Of a stretch of DNA of 64,000 nucleotides, positions 42,082 through 52,336 are shown in pieces (the first letter of the stretch is position 1; each line of letters begins with the position of its first letter). The stretch is taken from NCBI RefSeq assembly GCF_000024465.1, contig NC_014010.1:1488001-1552000 (forward strand), given 5' to 3'. The notes under the pieces are model-generated. The model was not told where the DNA came from, searched no databases, and was given only the letters and a program-made list of their open reading frames with translations. The translations under genes and the position numbers were made by a program. This stretch comes from Candidatus Puniceispirillum marinum IMCC1322 (lineage in GTDB: Bacteria > Pseudomonadota > Alphaproteobacteria > Puniceispirillales > Puniceispirillaceae).

Positions 42082-43298
42082 TAACTGTCCTCAATCTCGC
42101 CCGCGCGCATAGCCGCCCGCCACGCTGCCAGCATGGCACGCTCTTCGTCTTCAACCCATATCACATTCCCCGGCGGCATAGCATGTGATTGCGCCGACTG
42201 CCAGAAGATTTCATCAACCAGCGCTATCACCTGAGTTTCATTTTCAAGCAGAATGCCTTTAGGCGCAAACGCCATGCCATCCCATTGTGGCACCTCGGCA
42301 TGACAGATACTGCAGCGCTCGATAACAAGCTCGACAGCATGGGCATGCAACTCTGCGCCACGGCCATAGCTGGCCTCGTCATAGCTAGCCTGCGGTGCAC
42401 CGGCATAGGATAGAAACATCGCCAGCACTGTCAGTACAGCAGCCACAAACCATGTCCAATTTGGAGCTGGCAGTCCTTTGTGCTTGGTGTTGTAGTAATG
42501 CCGGATCACACAACCTATAACCAGAACAAGCGCCAAAATAATCCAGCTATAGGCGGTCGCAAATACCATCGGATAATGACCGCCAAGCATGACAAAAATC
42601 ACTGGCAAGGTCAGATAGTTATTATGCAGAGATCGCTGTTTACCCCGAATTCCGTAAGCCGGATCGGGCGTATCACCTGCTTTGAGCGCCGCCACCACCT
42701 TGGATTGCCCCGGAATAATCACCATCAGCACATTGGCAACCATCATCGTGCCGATCATAACACCCATTTGCATGAAGGCGCCGCGCGCTGAAAATATCTG
42801 GGTATAGCCATAGGCAAGCAACACGAGAAACGCAAATCCTGCCACAGCCAGCATCGTATCATCACGCCCAAGTGGACTTCGGCACAAGCCGTCATACACC
42901 GCCCAGCCAAGAATAATGCCCGCAAGGCTTATGGCCACGGCCTGCCATTCAGTAATATCAAGAATCTCAAGATCGATCATATACAGGCTTGCCACACCAT
43001 AATAAACCAGCGCCATCAGTGCCATACCCGAAATCCATGTCCCATAGGCTTCCCATTTGAACCATGTCAGTTCATCCGGCATCCGCTTTGGCGCAACCAG
43101 ATATTTGACCATGTTATAGAAACCGCCCCCATGAACCTGCCACGCCTGCCCATGTGCTTCATCGGGCAGCTGTTTGCCTGGCTTCAGGCTGAGATCAAGC
43201 GCAATAAAATAAAAAGACGACCCGATCCAGGCAATGCCCGCAATAACATGCACCCAGCGGATCAGCATTTCTGACCATATCCACAGATAATCAATCAT
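42081..43298 (-). CDS. puuD: Urate hydroxylase PuuD with C-terminal cytochrome c domain
   Basis: A 405-residue membrane enzyme that oxidises urate to 5-hydroxyisourate, with electrons passed to the respiratory chain. It has about eight membrane helices in the first 300 residues (starting LIRWVHVIAGIAWIGSSFYF) and a soluble cytochrome c domain with the haem motif CSICH and a later MPPGNV Met ligand. The first gene in a run of four ureide genes on the minus strand; it replaces soluble uricase. Confidence 0.95.
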   Translation of the reverse strand: MIDYLWIWSEMLIRWVHVIAGIAWIGSSFYFIALDLSLKPGKQLPDEAHGQAWQVHGGGFYNMVKYLVAPKRMPDELTWFKWEAYGTWISGMALMALVYYGVASLYMIDLEILDITEWQAVAISLAGIILGWAVYDGLCRSPLGRDDTMLAVAGFAFLVLLAYGYTQIFSARGAFMQMGVMIGTMMVANVLMVIIPGQSKVVAALKAGDTPDPAYGIRGKQRSLHNNYLTLPVIFVMLGGHYPMVFATAYSWIILALVLVIGCVIRHYYNTKHKGLPAPNWTWFVAAVLTVLAMFLSYAGAPQASYDEASYGRGAELHAHAVELVIERCSICHAEVPQWDGMAFAPKGILLENETQVIALVDEIFWQSAQSHAMPPGNVIWVEDEERAMLAAWRAAMRAGEIEDS

Positions 43299-43377
43299 GT
43301 GACAATCTCCATTTCTGTCAGCAAATACACACCCCAGAAGACGTTATGATCATATGTGATATTAGAACAATACGCGA

Positions 43378-44400
43378 TCATGAAAACGCCCCATCACAAT
43401 CAAGTTCCTGTTGCCATATAGCAAGCTGCGCGGCAATCGAAATAGCAACGCGAGCAGGTTGTTTTCCGGTAACCAGCTCAATGCCGATAGGGCAGGTCAA
43501 TCGTGCCAGAACATCATCCGTGATTCCCGCCTTGCCAAGACGACTCCGAAAACGGGCATTTTTGGTTTTTGAGCCGATCAAGCCAAGGCGGGCAAAACCT
43601 TGGCCTGCCAGAACAGTATGGCAGATGGCCTGATCAAGCGCATGTGAATGGGTGATAACCAGATGAAAAGCATCTGTTGGCGCGCGTGCCGCAATCAATG
43701 TTGGGTCACGCGCTGTCACCGCGGAAACCCCTTCAGGAATGACTGGTGGAAATCTGTCTGGCGCAATATCGACCCAATAGACATCAAAGCCCAGCCCATC
43801 AATGACAGGTACCAGTGCCCGCCCAACATGTCCGGCGCCATAGATGAATAATGGTCTTTGATAGGGTATTTTCGGCAATATAAAGCCCGTTTTATCAGCC
43901 GTTATTGATGCGCCATCCCCAAAGGCAGCGCTATCTGCCAGCACAAGTGGCTGACCCGCTTTTAATGGATGCAAAACAGGCTGATCACTATCAGCCAGCC
44001 TTTCTAGCACTGGCAGATCAGCCTTGGTAAGGGCTTCGAGCAATACACGCACATGCCCCCCGCAACATTGTCCCATATCAGGGCCAAGGGCGATATCCAT
44101 GACATGGCGATGCCAATCAACGGGACTGGTCTGTATCATGGTAATATCACTACGTGCCTGATGCATCACTTCAAATTCCAGCGCGCCGCCGCCAATCGTA
44201 TCCCATATCGCATCGGCCATAATCAGCATATTGGCACCCACGGCACGGGGTGCTGACCCGCGCACCTGAATGACGCTGGCATGGATAACAATGTCTGTGC
44301 CTTGGAGCAGCGCAATAGCCGTATTGAGCCAGCCAGCATTCCCCTGATTGACATTTTGCCCCTTGTAATAAGGCTTAGACACAAGGCCCTCCCAGCGCAA
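43378..44400 (-). CDS. xdhC: Xanthine dehydrogenase accessory protein XdhC
   Basis: A 340-residue XdhC, which receives the molybdenum cofactor, sulfurates it and delivers it to XdhB. The N-terminal part has QVRGSAPRAVGANMLI, the conserved GGGALEF, and GPDMGQCCGGHVRVL; the C-terminal Rossmann-like part has FIYGAGHVGRALVPVI and LGLIGSKTKNARF. It overlaps the xdhB stop by 26 bases; a start a few codons downstream is possible. Confidence 0.95.
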   Translation of the reverse strand: MRWEGLVSKPYYKGQNVNQGNAGWLNTAIALLQGTDIVIHASVIQVRGSAPRAVGANMLIMADAIWDTIGGGALEFEVMHQARSDITMIQTSPVDWHRHVMDIALGPDMGQCCGGHVRVLLEALTKADLPVLERLADSDQPVLHPLKAGQPLVLADSAAFGDGASITADKTGFILPKIPYQRPLFIYGAGHVGRALVPVIDGLGFDVYWVDIAPDRFPPVIPEGVSAVTARDPTLIAARAPTDAFHLVITHSHALDQAICHTVLAGQGFARLGLIGSKTKNARFRSRLGKAGITDDVLARLTCPIGIELVTGKQPARVAISIAAQLAIWQQELDCDGAFS

Positions 44401-46705
44401 TTGACCGCATTAACAAGCGTTCACAAGTCGCAGGTGCATCAAGCGCAGGATATTCACCACTTTCTCCTGCCGATTGAAGCGCATGCGATAAGGCCATCAA
44501 AACACTGATGCCTAGCATTAATGGCGGCTCACCAACAGCTTTTGATTTATGGATTGTGGCTTCACTATTTTCCCCCTCGGCAAACAGGGCAACACGAAAA
44601 TCAACCGGTCTGTCTGAACAGGCAGGTATTTTATATGTCGAAGGCGCATGCGTCATCAAACGCCCCTGTTCGTTCCAGACCAGTTCTTCGGTTGTCAGCC
44701 AACCCGCCCCCTGCACAAAGCCACCTTCAATCTGACCAATATCAAGTGCCGGATTTAATGATTTGCCCACATCATGCAGAATATCAGTGCGTAAAATCCG
44801 GTTCTCACCTGTCAAGAGATCAACAACGACCTCGCTACAGGCGGCGCCATAGGCAAAATAAAAAAACGGGCGTCCGGTAAGTGTTTGCTTGTCCCAATGC
44901 ACTTTTGGCGTTGCATAAAAACCTGTTGAGGAAAGTGATATCCGCCCCATATAGCAACGATGCGCCGCCTCGGCAAAGCTGTAATATTGGTCACCAACCA
45001 ACACCTTGCCATCACTAAAATGAACATCTTTTGGATCGATCTGCGATTGCTCGGCCAGAAAATCCTGCATCCGCGTCTTGATCGCATGTGCGGCGCGCAT
45101 CGCTGCCATGCCGTTAAGATCACTTCCGGATGATGCTGCCGTTGCTGATGTGTTTGGCACTTTACCTGTCGTTGTGGCTGTGATTTTTACCGTTTCAAGC
45201 GGAATCGAAAATACATGGGCAACGATCTGGGCTACCTTTGTGTAAAGCCCCTGCCCCATTTCGGTACCACCATGATTGAGATGCACGGAACCGTCATTAT
45301 ACACATGCACCAAAGCCCCCGCCTGATTCAAAAAACTACTATTAAAAGAGATACCGAATTTGACGGGCGTTAGCGCAATGCCACGTTTCACATAGCGATT
45401 AGCTTTGTTGAACAGTTCAACAGCTTTGCGACGCTTTGTATAGGCGCTGGTCTTTACCAGCGTGCTAACAATGTCCTGAATAACGCAGTCTTCGACTGGT
45501 TGCCCATAGGGGGTGACACCATGATCAGATATGTCTTTATGCGGGTAGAAATTCCGTTGGCGAACAATAAGCGGATCAAGCGCCAGATGATGCGCAACAG
45601 CATCGATAACACGTTCAATGCCAACCATGCCTTGCGGCCCCCCGAACCCCCTGAAGGCCGTGTTTGACTGGGTATTGGTGCGGCACCGATGCGAAATAAT
45701 CCGCATATTTTTGATATGATAAGCATTGTCAGCATGGCACATGGCGCGCGCGGCAATAGACTCTGACAAATCCCATGACATGCCACAGCGCAATGCCTGC
45801 TCGAAAACAACCCCGCGAATCTTGCCATCATCATCAAAACCGACACTGTAATCAATGCGGACATCATGCCGTTTGCCAGTCAGCATAAAATCATCATCAC
45901 GGTCATAAATGGTTTTGGCTGGTCGGCCTGTTAATTTGGCTGCAATCGCCGCCGTAATGGCAGGCAGATTGCCCTGGCTTTCTTTGCCGCCAAAAGCCCC
46001 ACCCATACGCCGTGTTTCAACAGTGACAGCGTGGTTAGCCAACCCCAGCGACGTGGCAACTTTATGCTGGATTTCGCTTGGATGCTGGGTAGAACAATAA
46101 AGCGTCATGTCACCATCTTCACCTGGCACCGCCAACGCTGCCTGACCTTCAAGATAGAAATGCTCCTGTCCGCCAATGACAATGCGTCCATCAAGATGAT
46201 GGGGCGCGGCCGCAATGGCGCCATCGGCATCACCTGTCGAGATGGTCGCCGCAGGCCCTAAAAAGGTACCTTCCTGCATCGCTTCGTCAATCGTCACAAT
46301 GGCTGGCAAAATGTCGTAGTCTATTTTGGCAAGGCCTATGGCGGCACGCGCCGAAGCCATATCAACCGCAGCTACAGCAAATACCGACTGGCCGACATAG
46401 GACACCGTATCATAAGCAAAAATCGGGTCATCACCAGCAACCGGGCTACAGTCATTTATGCCAGGCACATTTTGTGCCGACAGCACAGCAACAACCCCCT
46501 CGGCACTGGCAACAGCCGACAGATCCATACTGATGATACGGGCATGCGCATGCGGACTTTGGGCAATCAGAACCTGCAAGGTGTTCTGCGGCACAGGCAG
46601 ATCGTCCGTATAATGGGCACGTCCTGAAACATGCTTATGCGCACTATCATGATGAACAGGTTCATGTAGTGCCGTTTGCGGTGATGTAGCATCGAGCCGG
46701 GGCAT
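44375..46705 (-). CDS. xdhB: Xanthine dehydrogenase molybdopterin subunit
   Basis: A 776-residue molybdenum subunit. The N-terminus HVSGRAHYTDDLPVPQNTLQ, the segment RRMGGAFGGKESQ, the RGFGGPQG motif and the late KAVGEPPLMLG near the catalytic Glu are all standard. It catalyses hydroxylation of hypoxanthine and xanthine to urate. The ATG follows the xdhA stop directly (TAGATG), and the 3' end overlaps xdhC, so the three are translationally linked. Confidence 0.97.
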   Translation of the reverse strand: MPRLDATSPQTALHEPVHHDSAHKHVSGRAHYTDDLPVPQNTLQVLIAQSPHAHARIISMDLSAVASAEGVVAVLSAQNVPGINDCSPVAGDDPIFAYDTVSYVGQSVFAVAAVDMASARAAIGLAKIDYDILPAIVTIDEAMQEGTFLGPAATISTGDADGAIAAAPHHLDGRIVIGGQEHFYLEGQAALAVPGEDGDMTLYCSTQHPSEIQHKVATSLGLANHAVTVETRRMGGAFGGKESQGNLPAITAAIAAKLTGRPAKTIYDRDDDFMLTGKRHDVRIDYSVGFDDDGKIRGVVFEQALRCGMSWDLSESIAARAMCHADNAYHIKNMRIISHRCRTNTQSNTAFRGFGGPQGMVGIERVIDAVAHHLALDPLIVRQRNFYPHKDISDHGVTPYGQPVEDCVIQDIVSTLVKTSAYTKRRKAVELFNKANRYVKRGIALTPVKFGISFNSSFLNQAGALVHVYNDGSVHLNHGGTEMGQGLYTKVAQIVAHVFSIPLETVKITATTTGKVPNTSATAASSGSDLNGMAAMRAAHAIKTRMQDFLAEQSQIDPKDVHFSDGKVLVGDQYYSFAEAAHRCYMGRISLSSTGFYATPKVHWDKQTLTGRPFFYFAYGAACSEVVVDLLTGENRILRTDILHDVGKSLNPALDIGQIEGGFVQGAGWLTTEELVWNEQGRLMTHAPSTYKIPACSDRPVDFRVALFAEGENSEATIHKSKAVGEPPLMLGISVLMALSHALQSAGESGEYPALDAPATCERLLMRSIALGGPCV

Positions 46706-48175
46706 CTAGTCAGCTAACAGCGCCGAAACACCGCCCCCTGCTAGTTCGACATGCGATTGTCCGGTGATTTCAAGGCCATATTTCAGCACCAGATTTCGCG
46801 CTGCCTGCATCCGGTAATCTGCACTGCCCCGCATATCACTAAGAGGCGTAAAATCATCACCCAGCAAGGATGCGGCGGCAATAAAGCTGGCTTCATTAAA
46901 CGAGCCACCGATTAATATCTGTTCTGCTGCCCTGGCACGCATCGGTGTTCCGGCCATACCACCAAACGCAATAACCGCATCAATGATGATGCCATTCTTT
47001 ACAGTGACATTTGCCGCCATCATCACGGCTGAAATATCTTGGTCAAACCGTTTAGATAGCTTGTAACAGCGCAGATATGGTGCTTTTACCTTTGGTACTA
47101 GAATAGCCGAAACAAATTCATCTGGTTTTCGATCCTGAGCACCATAGCTGATAAAGAAATTTTCTAGCTTCATGACGCGTTTCTTGGAACCTTGTCGAAG
47201 CTCGATCTGGCTACCAAGAGCTATGAGCAATGGTGGCAAATCGCCAATAGGCGACCCGTTCGCAATATTGCCGCAAACCGTGCCTGAACTGCGCACCTGC
47301 AAAGACCCAAATCGGCGTAATAATGTTGAAACAGCTGGCCATCTTTTGCCCAGTCTTTCCATCGCTGTCTGATGCGTTACAGCAGGCCGTATGATCAGAT
47401 TGGCTTTATCATCTTCAATACCATCAAACCCGTCAACGCGGCCAGTCCAGACCATACGTGATAGCTGGCGGTGCTGTTTGGTTACCCATAAACCAATATC
47501 GGTGGCACCCGACACAATCGTTGCCGCCGGATCATCGGCATAGATATTGGCAAAGTCCGTTTGTTTCAGCGGCGCGGCGAATGCTTTTTTCCCATCCGAA
47601 ATTTCGATCATTTCATCATGCTGGATGCCTAATAAAAGAGCTTTTTCAGCCTTTTGGCGCTTGCTCTCCCAGGTTGATTTCGCCTTGCCTGCCAATGTCA
47701 GGCCCGCATCGACAATCGGTCGATAGCCAGTACACCGACATAAATTTCCAGCCAGCGTGTCGTCAATTTGATTAGCCGCAAGTCCGTCCTGATTACACCA
47801 GGCCGCATATAGCGACATAACAAAGCCAGGGGTGCAAAAGCCGCATTGGGATCCGTGAAAATCAACCATGGCCTGCTGACAGGGATGCAATTCACCATCC
47901 GGTCCGCTGATACCTTCCACCGTTGTCACCGCGCTACCTTCAAGCATCCCCATAAACAGAATACAGGCATTCACGGGTCGCCATATCAGACGGCCTTTGC
48001 CGTCAGCACGCGCAACAACAACCGTGCAGGCACCACAATCACCCTCGGCGCAACCTTCTTTTGATCCTGTGAGCCCTCGTTCACGACGCAACCATGTCAG
48101 CAACGTTATGTCACCAGCAATGCCAGCAACTGTCTGTATTTCACCATTCAGAACAAAGGTTAGATAGGTGCGCAC
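46706..48175 (-). CDS. xdhA: Xanthine dehydrogenase iron-sulfur/FAD subunit
   Basis: A 489-residue subunit holding two [2Fe-2S] clusters (SKEGCAEGDCGACTVV with following C, and CGFCTPGFVMS ... GNLCRCTGY) and an FAD domain (VSGATDIGLWV, and SGTVCGNIANGSPIGD). The start I prefer is the GTG at 48175, seven bases after GGAG, just past the stop of the HIU hydrolase gene; the ATG at 48214 would lengthen it into that gene. It forms the XDH complex with XdhB. Confidence 0.93.
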   Translation of the reverse strand: MRTYLTFVLNGEIQTVAGIAGDITLLTWLRRERGLTGSKEGCAEGDCGACTVVVARADGKGRLIWRPVNACILFMGMLEGSAVTTVEGISGPDGELHPCQQAMVDFHGSQCGFCTPGFVMSLYAAWCNQDGLAANQIDDTLAGNLCRCTGYRPIVDAGLTLAGKAKSTWESKRQKAEKALLLGIQHDEMIEISDGKKAFAAPLKQTDFANIYADDPAATIVSGATDIGLWVTKQHRQLSRMVWTGRVDGFDGIEDDKANLIIRPAVTHQTAMERLGKRWPAVSTLLRRFGSLQVRSSGTVCGNIANGSPIGDLPPLLIALGSQIELRQGSKKRVMKLENFFISYGAQDRKPDEFVSAILVPKVKAPYLRCYKLSKRFDQDISAVMMAANVTVKNGIIIDAVIAFGGMAGTPMRARAAEQILIGGSFNEASFIAAASLLGDDFTPLSDMRGSADYRMQAARNLVLKYGLEITGQSHVELAGGGVSALLAD

Positions 48176-48185
48176 GCCATCTCCA

Positions 48186-48539
48186 TTAGCTACCACGATA
48201 GGTCGAATAACCATAAGCCGATAATAATAACGGTACATGATAATGCTGATCATCACGATCTATGCCAAAGGCAATGACAATATCATCCAAAAACGGAAAT
48301 TCTGGCAAATCATCCCCCATTTCACGCAAATAGGATGCTGCATGAAAAACCAACTCATACCGGCCACGCTCTAGCGCATCACCCTCAAGCAGGGGGGCAT
48401 CACATCGGCCATCAGCATTTGTTAAGACTGTTTTCAAAACCGTCTGTGTTTCACCTTTTATGCGGATAAGATCAATTTCAAGATGTGCCGCGGGTTTGCC
48501 TCGTGCCGTATCTAGGACATGGGTAGTCAATCGACCCAT
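48186..48539 (-). CDS. hiuH: 5-hydroxyisourate hydrolase (transthyretin-related)
   Basis: A 117-residue HIU hydrolase, which opens the ring of 5-hydroxyisourate to OHCU. The N-terminal [19 protein letters not shown] and the C-terminal tetrapeptide YRGS (ending [12 protein letters not shown]) are diagnostic of the family. It is the first gene of the minus-strand xdh unit and lies 125 bp from the divergent OHCU decarboxylase gene. Confidence 0.97.
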   Translation of the reverse strand: MGRLTTHVLDTARGKPAAHLEIDLIRIKGETQTVLKTVLTNADGRCDAPLLEGDALERGRYELVFHAASYLREMGDDLPEFPFLDDIVIAFGIDRDDQHYHVPLLLSAYGYSTYRGS

Positions 48540-48664
48540 TATAATCTCCTGACAAATAGTGATGATTGCTAAGAATTAGAATGACAATTTTTCATTGATT
48601 TAGCAAACTAATCCATACAGTTGATACAAACCCAAATGCGATCCCATGAAAGGCTTATGAACTG

Positions 48665-49177
48665 ATGAATAAACTTGCCTTGCACGAAATGTCAGAAGAT
48701 CAAATTCTGGACTGTCTTGGCGGCATTTATGAACATTCAGTATGGGTTGCCAAAAGTTTGCTGGCTGGTGGCATCAGCAAAGCAGACAACGAACCTGATC
48801 TGCTGGCGCACCGAATGAAAGTGATTGTTGATGCAGCTAGTGACGAGGCCAAATTAATATTATTACGCGCGCATCCCGAACTGGCTGGCAAGCTGGCTAT
48901 TGCGGGCAATCTCACAGCCGAGTCAACCGCTGAACAGGCCAGTGCTGGCCTTGATAAATGTTCGCAAGCCGAATTCGAACAATTCCAGAATCTCAATGCC
49001 GATTACACCGCTAAATTCGGACATCCTTTCATCATCGCCGTGCGTGGCTTGTCACGTGCTGATATTCTGGTAGCCTTTCATCAACGCATCGACAATGATC
49101 CAGCCACCGAATTTAACACCGCCCTTAATGAAGTTCATAAAATTGCGCGCCTTAGGCTTTTTGAGTTAGCCGCCTGA
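48665..49177 (+). CDS. uraD: OHCU decarboxylase
   Basis: A 170-residue UraD, converting OHCU to (S)-allantoin with stereocontrol. Family features are the HPELAGKLA segment with the catalytic His, ESTAEQASAGLDKCS, and NADYTAKFGHPFIIAVRGLSR. It is divergent from hiuH, the preceding enzyme of the route, and is followed 14 bases later by an FAD oxidase. Confidence 0.96.
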   Translation: MNKLALHEMSEDQILDCLGGIYEHSVWVAKSLLAGGISKADNEPDLLAHRMKVIVDAASDEAKLILLRAHPELAGKLAIAGNLTAESTAEQASAGLDKCSQAEFEQFQNLNADYTAKFGHPFIIAVRGLSRADILVAFHQRIDNDPATEFNTALNEVHKIARLRLFELAA

Positions 49178-49191
49178 CTGGATAGATTGAC

Positions 49192-50637
49192 ATGAAGATA
49201 ACCGAACAGGAAATAATAGATGAATGTCGCGCCATTTGCGGCGACGCGCATGTCGAAACCGGCAATGATATTGATCCCAAATATCAGCGCGACTGGCTAG
49301 ACAAATACCCATCCAGCCCCTTTATCGTTGTGCGTCCTGACAGCACTGAAAAAGTGGCCGCTTTGATGAAATTATGTACCGCCACCAAAACCGCAGTGAT
49401 TCCGCTTGGTGGCAATTCAGGTCTGACCGGCGCAACGCAGGCGCATCCCGATCAAAAGGCCGTGATTATGTCGCTCGAACGGATGAATATGATCCGTGAC
49501 GTCAATGGTGATGGCCGTTATATGATTGCCGAGTCTGGCTGTATCGTCGAAAATCTGCATAAGGCGGCAGATCAGGCGGGCTGGATGTTTCCTTTGGTCT
49601 TTGGCGCCAAAGGTACAGCACATATTGGCGGTGCGTTGGGCACCAATGCAGGCGGATTAAATGTTGTACGATATGGGAATGCCCGTGCGCTGTGCCTTGG
49701 CTTAGAAGTGGTCACGGCAGCAGGCGACATCATGAATTTGCTACCAGCTCTTAAAAAGGACAATACGGGCTATGATTTGGTCAATCTGATGATTGGCTCT
49801 GAGGGCACGCTTGGCATCATCACCGCCGCAACCTTAACCTTGGTGCCAAAGCCAGCAGCCTATGCAACGGCAATGGTTGTTGTGCCGGATATAAAGGCAG
49901 CGCTAAAGCTGATGAACCTTGTGCAAAATCAAACCGGAGGACGGCTAGAAGCATATGAGCTTATGGACCAGGTGATTTATGATTTATGCGTCACTAACCT
50001 TGACCATGTCACTGCGCCTTTTGATTATAGTCCGGCGTTCAGCATATTGATGGAAATCGCCGCTGGCAGTCCTGATGATGTAAAGACGCACTCTGATGGG
50101 CGGCTAAATCTTGCCACCCAGCTTGAAACCATTCTGGCGATGGCATTTGAACAAGGGCTTGCCGATGATGCCATTATCGCGAACTCCGAAGCCCAGCGCC
50201 AAAATCTGTGGGCGATGCGTGAAGGCGCGCTGGGCGCCATACAGAAACATGGGAACTGGGTGATGAGCGATGTCAGCTTTCAGGTTGCCGATTTGCCCAA
50301 CGCTATTGAAGATTTAAAGGCGGCTTTCGCGGCAGTAGCACCGGGGCCATTCTGTGTTGCCTTCGGTCATATGGGCGATGGCAATCTCCATGCTTTTGCG
50401 CGCCCCTATGATGAAGACCCCAAAGATCACCCAACAGAAGCCGCAGCAATCAAAGCGGCCTTGCGTGATACTGTGGTGAAATGGCATGGATCAATCAGTG
50501 CCGAACATGGAATCGGTCAGGATAAACAGGCCGAAATGAAACAGCTGAAAGATCCGGTTGCCTATGCCATGATGAAATCGATCAAAGCGGCACTGGATCC
50601 TGACAACATTCTGAATCCAGGCAAAGTTCTGCTATAG
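49192..50637 (+). CDS. FAD-linked 2-hydroxyacid oxidase/dehydrogenase (GlcD-type)
   Basis: A 481-residue flavoprotein of the vanillyl-alcohol-oxidase fold. FAD-binding signature: PLGGNSGLTGATQ, GTNAGGLNVVRYGNARALCLGLEVV and GSEGTLGIITAATL. C-terminal part: FGHMGDGNLHAF and EHGIGQDKQAEMK, with the His ligands. D-lactate, D-2-hydroxyglutarate and glycolate dehydrogenases share this pattern, so the substrate is open. Its tight spacing to uraD suggests a link to purine-derived glyoxylate/glycolate metabolism, by inference. Confidence 0.9.
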   Translation: MKITEQEIIDECRAICGDAHVETGNDIDPKYQRDWLDKYPSSPFIVVRPDSTEKVAALMKLCTATKTAVIPLGGNSGLTGATQAHPDQKAVIMSLERMNMIRDVNGDGRYMIAESGCIVENLHKAADQAGWMFPLVFGAKGTAHIGGALGTNAGGLNVVRYGNARALCLGLEVVTAAGDIMNLLPALKKDNTGYDLVNLMIGSEGTLGIITAATLTLVPKPAAYATAMVVVPDIKAALKLMNLVQNQTGGRLEAYELMDQVIYDLCVTNLDHVTAPFDYSPAFSILMEIAAGSPDDVKTHSDGRLNLATQLETILAMAFEQGLADDAIIANSEAQRQNLWAMREGALGAIQKHGNWVMSDVSFQVADLPNAIEDLKAAFAAVAPGPFCVAFGHMGDGNLHAFARPYDEDPKDHPTEAAAIKAALRDTVVKWHGSISAEHGIGQDKQAEMKQLKDPVAYAMMKSIKAALDPDNILNPGKVLL

Positions 50638-50684
50638 GCAAATACCGATCATGCCAATAACAGAATTATCACGGTTTGATATCG

Positions 50685-52187
50685 CTATTTGGTGTCACTG
50701 CCGGAGTGGAAGTTAAAGACAGCGCCTTCCTTGATCCCGCTTGGCCAGCGTGCGGTTACCGTTTTCAACTTGGTGTAAAAACGGACACCTTCCATACCAT
50801 GAACAGCGTGATCACCAAACATTGAGGCTTTCCAGCCGCCAAAGCTATGATAGGCAACAGGCACCGGAATGGGTACATTGACGCCGACCATACCAATATT
50901 CACATTGGCCGCAAAATCACGTGCAGCATCGCCATCACGAGTGAAAATAGCTGTACCATTGCCATACTCATGGTCAATCACAAGCTGGCGCGCATCCTCA
51001 TAGGTTTTTGGACGCAGAACCGATAACACAGGCCCAAAAATCTCATCACGATAGACCGACATATCCGGGGTTACCCGGTCGATCAATGTACCACCAACAA
51101 AATAACCATCTTCATAGCCTTGCAAAGACAAACCGCGACCATCAACAACAACCTCGGCGCCATCTGCCTCGCCTTGGCTAATATAATCTTCAACGCGCTT
51201 TTGTGACTCGCGGGTGATGACGGGGCCCATTTCAACACCGGGCTCATCATACTGACCGATTTTCAACGCCCGCACTTTTGGCGCCAACTGTGCAACAAAG
51301 CGATCAGCTGTATCATCACCAACCGCCAACACTGCCGAGATAGCCATACAGCGTTCACCGGCAGATCCGTAGGCCGCGCCCATCGCGGCATCAACAGCCT
51401 GATCCATATCAGCATCAGGCATGATCACCATGTGATTCTTCGCACCGCATAAAGCCTGTACGCGTTTGCCATTATTGCATCCACGGCCATAGATATATTT
51501 TCCAATCGCTGTCGAACCAACAAAGCTAATAGCACCCACATCCGGATGATCAAGCAATGTATCAACGGCTTCTTTGTCACCATTGACAACATTCAGGCAC
51601 CCATCGGGAAGGCCGGCTTCGGTTAATAGGCGCGCCAGCAAAAGTGGTGCCGCCGGATCGCGCTCAGATGGCTTTAGAATGAAAGTATTGCCGCAGGCCA
51701 AAGCCATTGGAAACATCCACATGGGTACCATTGCTGGAAAATTAAACGGGGTAATGCCAGCCACAACACCAACAGGCTGACGTTGTGAATAGCTATCCAC
51801 ATTACCTGCCACCTGTGCTGAATAATCGCCTTTCAACAAATGCGGAATGCCGCAGGCAAACTCGACAACTTCCATACCCCGGGCAACTTCGCCCTTGGCA
51901 TCGTCAAGTGTTTTGCCATGTTGTAGCGAAATGGCTGTGGCAATTTCGGTATGGTGGCTCTTTAGCAAATCGCGAAAATTAAACATAACCTGTGCGCGCT
52001 TGGCAGGGGGCGTTGCCGCCCATCCCGCTAGCGCGGCTTTCGCCGACGCAACGGCCTGATTCACTTCGTCAATGCTGGCCAAAGGCACAGACCCGATCAC
52101 AGCACCCGTTGCGGGGTTGTAAACATCTTGTTGTCTGCCGCTGGTTCCAGCGACTGCTGATCCGCCAATATAATGTGTATCTGTCAT
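50685..52187 (-). CDS. mmsA: CoA-acylating methylmalonate-semialdehyde dehydrogenase
   Basis: A 500-residue aldehyde dehydrogenase. The MmsA branch shows HYIGGSAVAG, QRQPVGVVAGITPFNFPAMVPMWMFP, LCGAKNHMVIMPDAD, and the catalytic Cys in SAGERCMAIS. The enzyme turns (methyl)malonate semialdehyde, including that from beta-alanine or valine, into propionyl-CoA or acetyl-CoA. I start at MTDTHYIGG (52187), where the family begins. It converges with the FAD oxidase gene. Confidence 0.95.
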   Translation of the reverse strand: MTDTHYIGGSAVAGTSGRQQDVYNPATGAVIGSVPLASIDEVNQAVASAKAALAGWAATPPAKRAQVMFNFRDLLKSHHTEIATAISLQHGKTLDDAKGEVARGMEVVEFACGIPHLLKGDYSAQVAGNVDSYSQRQPVGVVAGITPFNFPAMVPMWMFPMALACGNTFILKPSERDPAAPLLLARLLTEAGLPDGCLNVVNGDKEAVDTLLDHPDVGAISFVGSTAIGKYIYGRGCNNGKRVQALCGAKNHMVIMPDADMDQAVDAAMGAAYGSAGERCMAISAVLAVGDDTADRFVAQLAPKVRALKIGQYDEPGVEMGPVITRESQKRVEDYISQGEADGAEVVVDGRGLSLQGYEDGYFVGGTLIDRVTPDMSVYRDEIFGPVLSVLRPKTYEDARQLVIDHEYGNGTAIFTRDGDAARDFAANVNIGMVGVNVPIPVPVAYHSFGGWKASMFGDHAVHGMEGVRFYTKLKTVTARWPSGIKEGAVFNFHSGSDTK

Positions 52188-52336
52188 GATAAGTCCAAGC
52201 ATGGCACCTATTGCGATGCCTCAATAATGTTGAAGATATCTATATCTCGCACAACCTAAATGCCGGTGCAATTCAGAACTGCAAAATTATTGATCTTAAC
52301 GCTATGATCTTTGCCAAGATTCTATATAACCAAATC

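Noticed and set aside
44375-48539. Long plus-strand frames within the xdh genes
   Set aside because: They are shadow frames of the minus-strand xdh genes with no family similarity.
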